The notes under the pieces: model-generated | What the model was told of the DNA's origin: nothing | The model's input: only the letters and a program-made list of their open reading frames with translations | The model's database searches: none | From: Spirochaetia bacterium | GTDB lineage: Bacteria > Spirochaetota > Spirochaetia > Treponematales > Breznakiellaceae | Direction of reading: 5' to 3' | Assembly: GCA_025997875.1 (NCBI GenBank) | Contig: BNVE01000165.1 | Span: 1 to 7,756 of the forward strand | Length of the DNA stretch: 7,756 nt | Position numbers and translations under genes: made by a program | Part shown: positions 7,082 through 7,756 of the stretch, piece by piece | Numbering within the stretch: the stretch's first letter is position 1 | Layout of the letters: every line of letters begins with the position of its first letter

Positions 7082-7132
7082 GACCTACTCGAAGGGACAC
7101 TTGCGTGTTTGATATAAACCCTTCTTTCGGTC
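7082..7132 (-). promoter_or_regulatory. Structured 5' leader of the NYN gene, attenuator-like
   Basis: Three nested pairings fold the leader: GACC (7132-7129) with GGTC (7085-7082), GAAGGG (7124-7119) with CCCTTC (7096-7091), and ACAC (7108-7105) with GTGT (7100-7097) around a GCAA loop. The structure is followed by ATATTTTTT (7080-7072) before the ribosome binding site. The layout resembles an intrinsic terminator in a leader, but the stems are short and interrupted. Confidence 0.4.
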
Positions 7133-7148
7133 GTTATTTATCAATATG

Positions 7149-7177
7149 AATATAACATAGGCCTGTATTCCTGTCAA
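7149..7177 (-). promoter_or_regulatory. Strong sigma-70-type promoter for the NYN gene
   Basis: A perfect -35 TTGACA (7177-7172) and -10 TATATT (7154-7149) are separated by exactly 17 bases on the minus strand. This is the best promoter match I found in the window. It gives a start near 7142 and a leader of about 85 bases ahead of the ATG at 7055. Confidence 0.65.
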
Positions 7178-7180
7178 TCT

Positions 7181-7204
7181 CAAAATACGGGTCAAAATAC
7201 GGGT
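7181..7204. repeat. Perfect 12-bp tandem duplication
   Basis: CAAAATACGGGT occurs twice back to back (7181-7192 and 7193-7204), directly upstream of the -35 of the NYN promoter and 4 bases from the IS-end-like repeat at 7209. It could be a paired protein-binding site or a scar of insertion. Confidence 0.8.
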
Positions 7205-7208
7205 CTAG

Positions 7209-7225
7209 CAGGGCAAAAGCATTTA
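7209..7225. repeat. IS-end-like repeat, copy 1
   Basis: CAGGGCAAAAGCATTTA is identical to 7630-7646, in the same orientation. It lies just beyond the 3' end of the transposase remnant and points into it, where a terminal inverted repeat would be expected. The assignment as an ISAs1-type end is inference from position and the CAGGG start. Confidence 0.5.
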
Positions 7226-7270
7226 ACATTTACCAAATAAAACATCGTGATCGAACACATCTGTACGATG

Positions 7271-7450
7271 TGCGTGGTCTTTACGGACTTGCGAGGCGTC
7301 TTCGGCAAAACAAACATCAAGGGACCAGTGCAGCTGATTTTCGATTGATCAGTGTTGGCGGACAAGATACCCAAAATACTCTGCAATTGCCGTAAAGCTG
7401 CTCAGGTAATAACGGTCATATGCTGAAACCTTTTGGTTTTCCGGCCTGAG
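7271..7450 (-). pseudogene. Decayed ISAs1-family transposase, C-terminal remnant
   Basis: Reading leftward from 7450 in one frame gives a 60-codon stretch, starting LRPENQKVSAYDRYYLSSF and continuing to SIENQLHWSLDVCFAEDAS then QVRKDHA. This matches the well-conserved C-terminal part of ISAs1-family (DDE) transposases, whose pattern is YYISS, R-x-HW-x-IEN-x-LHW-x-LDV-x-F-x-ED, R-x-x-NA. An in-frame TGA (7351-7349) replaces the Trp codon of the HW-x-IEN motif, so the product is broken there. Beyond QVRKDHA the match is lost, and only about 45 bases separate it from the presumed end at 7225. An internal deletion has therefore removed the last part of the gene. The N-terminal two thirds are absent, because the match begins at the 3' end of tRNA-Gly. 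This is a dead fragment; residual function is very unlikely. Confidence 0.8.
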
Positions 7451-7522
7451 AGCGGGAAACGGGAGTCGGACCCGCGACATCGACCTTGGCAAGGTCGCGC
7501 TCTACCACTGAGCTATTCCCGC
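7451..7522 (-). tRNA. tRNA-Gly, anticodon GCC, with C at position 55
   Basis: The acceptor stem GCGGGAA/TTCCCGC is perfect, the anticodon stem CGACC/GGTCG encloses TTGCCAA with anticodon GCC (7490-7488), and the D arm AGCTCAGTGGTAGAGC is standard. Discriminator is T (7451) and the 3' CCA is not encoded. The T arm reads GCGGG-TCCGACT-CCCGT, so the nearly universal TTC of the loop is TCC: position 55, normally the pseudouridine, is C (complement of 7469). Everything else folds normally, so it is probably expressed, but tertiary pairing of the D and T loops may be altered. Confidence 0.93.
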
Positions 7523-7581
7523 AGATTAAGAGGGTGGGCTGCCCCAAACTCTTCCAAGCCTGTTACGGCTTATTTAAGAGG

Positions 7582-7610
7582 ATTTTGCCCCAATATTTTA
7601 TAAATGTCAA
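7582..7610 (-). promoter_or_regulatory. Promoter for tRNA-Gly
   Basis: On the minus strand a perfect -35 TTGACA (7610-7605) is followed after 17 bases by a -10 CAAAAT (7587-7582, four of six consensus bases). Predicted start near 7575, about 50 bases upstream of the mature tRNA 5' end at 7522. Confidence 0.5.
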
Positions 7611-7619
7611 GTACTCAAG

Positions 7620-7646
7620 CAGGGCAAAACAGGGCAAAAGCATTTA
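7620..7646. repeat. IS-end-like repeat, copy 2, with a tandem 10-mer
   Basis: CAGGGCAAAA is repeated in tandem at 7620-7629 and 7630-7639. The second unit continues as GCATTTA, making 7630-7646 an exact 17-base copy of 7209-7225 in direct orientation. An inverted partial copy, TTTTGCCC, lies at 7583-7590. Together the copies flank tRNA-Gly on both sides. Confidence 0.65.
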
Positions 7647-7756
7647 CTATGAGAAACAAAAAAATCATATATAGCGAGTTGATTAGGAAAGAATAGTGCA
7701 AAAATATACCAATTATGGTTTAATTATACGCGCATTTCGTGAATGATGCCAGCATA

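Noticed and set aside
7349..7351. In-frame TGA at a Trp position as evidence for TGA-Trp recoding or selenocysteine
   Set aside because: Intact genes here use TGG for Trp (for example in the Lon DLPW segment) and end normally. The remnant is decayed in other ways too, so a nonsense mutation is the simple reading.
7192..7386. 64-codon minus-strand open frame between NYN and tRNA-Gly
   Set aside because: It is out of frame with the recognisable ISAs1 transposase remnant covering the same DNA, so it is a chance frame in a fossil.
7486..7674. 62-codon plus-strand open frame at the right end
   Set aside because: It starts inside tRNA-Gly on the opposite strand and crosses its promoter and the repeats. 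No ribosome binding site or similarity supports it.
1..7756. CRISPR array, toxin-antitoxin pair or biosynthetic cluster
   Set aside because: No spaced repeat array exists, the NYN frame has no partner gene beside it, and the remaining genes are housekeeping.

Overview
The window looks like a chromosomal segment of a spirochaete, most likely a treponeme of the moderately GC-rich, gut-associated kind. This placement is an inference from the protein sequences, the uninterrupted tig-clpP-clpX-lon order and a small gene with flagellar-switch-like motifs. No marker gene in the window fixes the species.

Left edge (1-384): a probable gene start runs leftward off the window (55 to 1, minus). It is divergent from a 66-codon plus-strand gene (170-370) whose product carries two copies of a motif resembling the CheY-binding N-terminus of FliM. 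That gene converges on the end of lon with only 14 bases between the stop codons. This end is clearly more AT-rich than the operon beside it.

Centre (385-6366): a compact minus-strand protein quality-control operon, transcribed right to left as tig, clpP, clpX, lon. Gaps are 9 bases (tig-clpP), a 17-base overlap (clpP-clpX) and 2 bases (clpX-lon). Trigger factor catches nascent chains at the ribosome. ClpX unfolds substrates into the ClpP chamber. Lon is a self-contained ATP-dependent protease. All catalytic residues are present in the three enzymes. Lon is unusually long (914 residues) because of an N-terminal extension and two Pro/Gly/Ala-rich insertions, and each of these three extra segments contains a GC-rich DNA palindrome.

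Right part (6367-7756): tRNA-Leu(UAG) lies just upstream of tig on the same strand, with its own promoter, and probably feeds transcription into the operon. Upstream of it is an NYN-family (LabA/DUF88-like) nuclease gene that breaks off exactly where its last acidic motif should be. It has a good promoter and a structured leader. Then come a 12-bp tandem duplication, a decayed ISAs1-family transposase remnant with an in-frame TGA in place of a conserved Trp codon, and tRNA-Gly(GCC) with an unusual C at position 55 of the T loop. IS-end-like repeats lie on both sides of this tRNA. From 7647 to 7756 I see only AT-rich sequence with no supported gene. The right part therefore reads as a tRNA-linked, rearranged accessory patch next to a conserved housekeeping operon.
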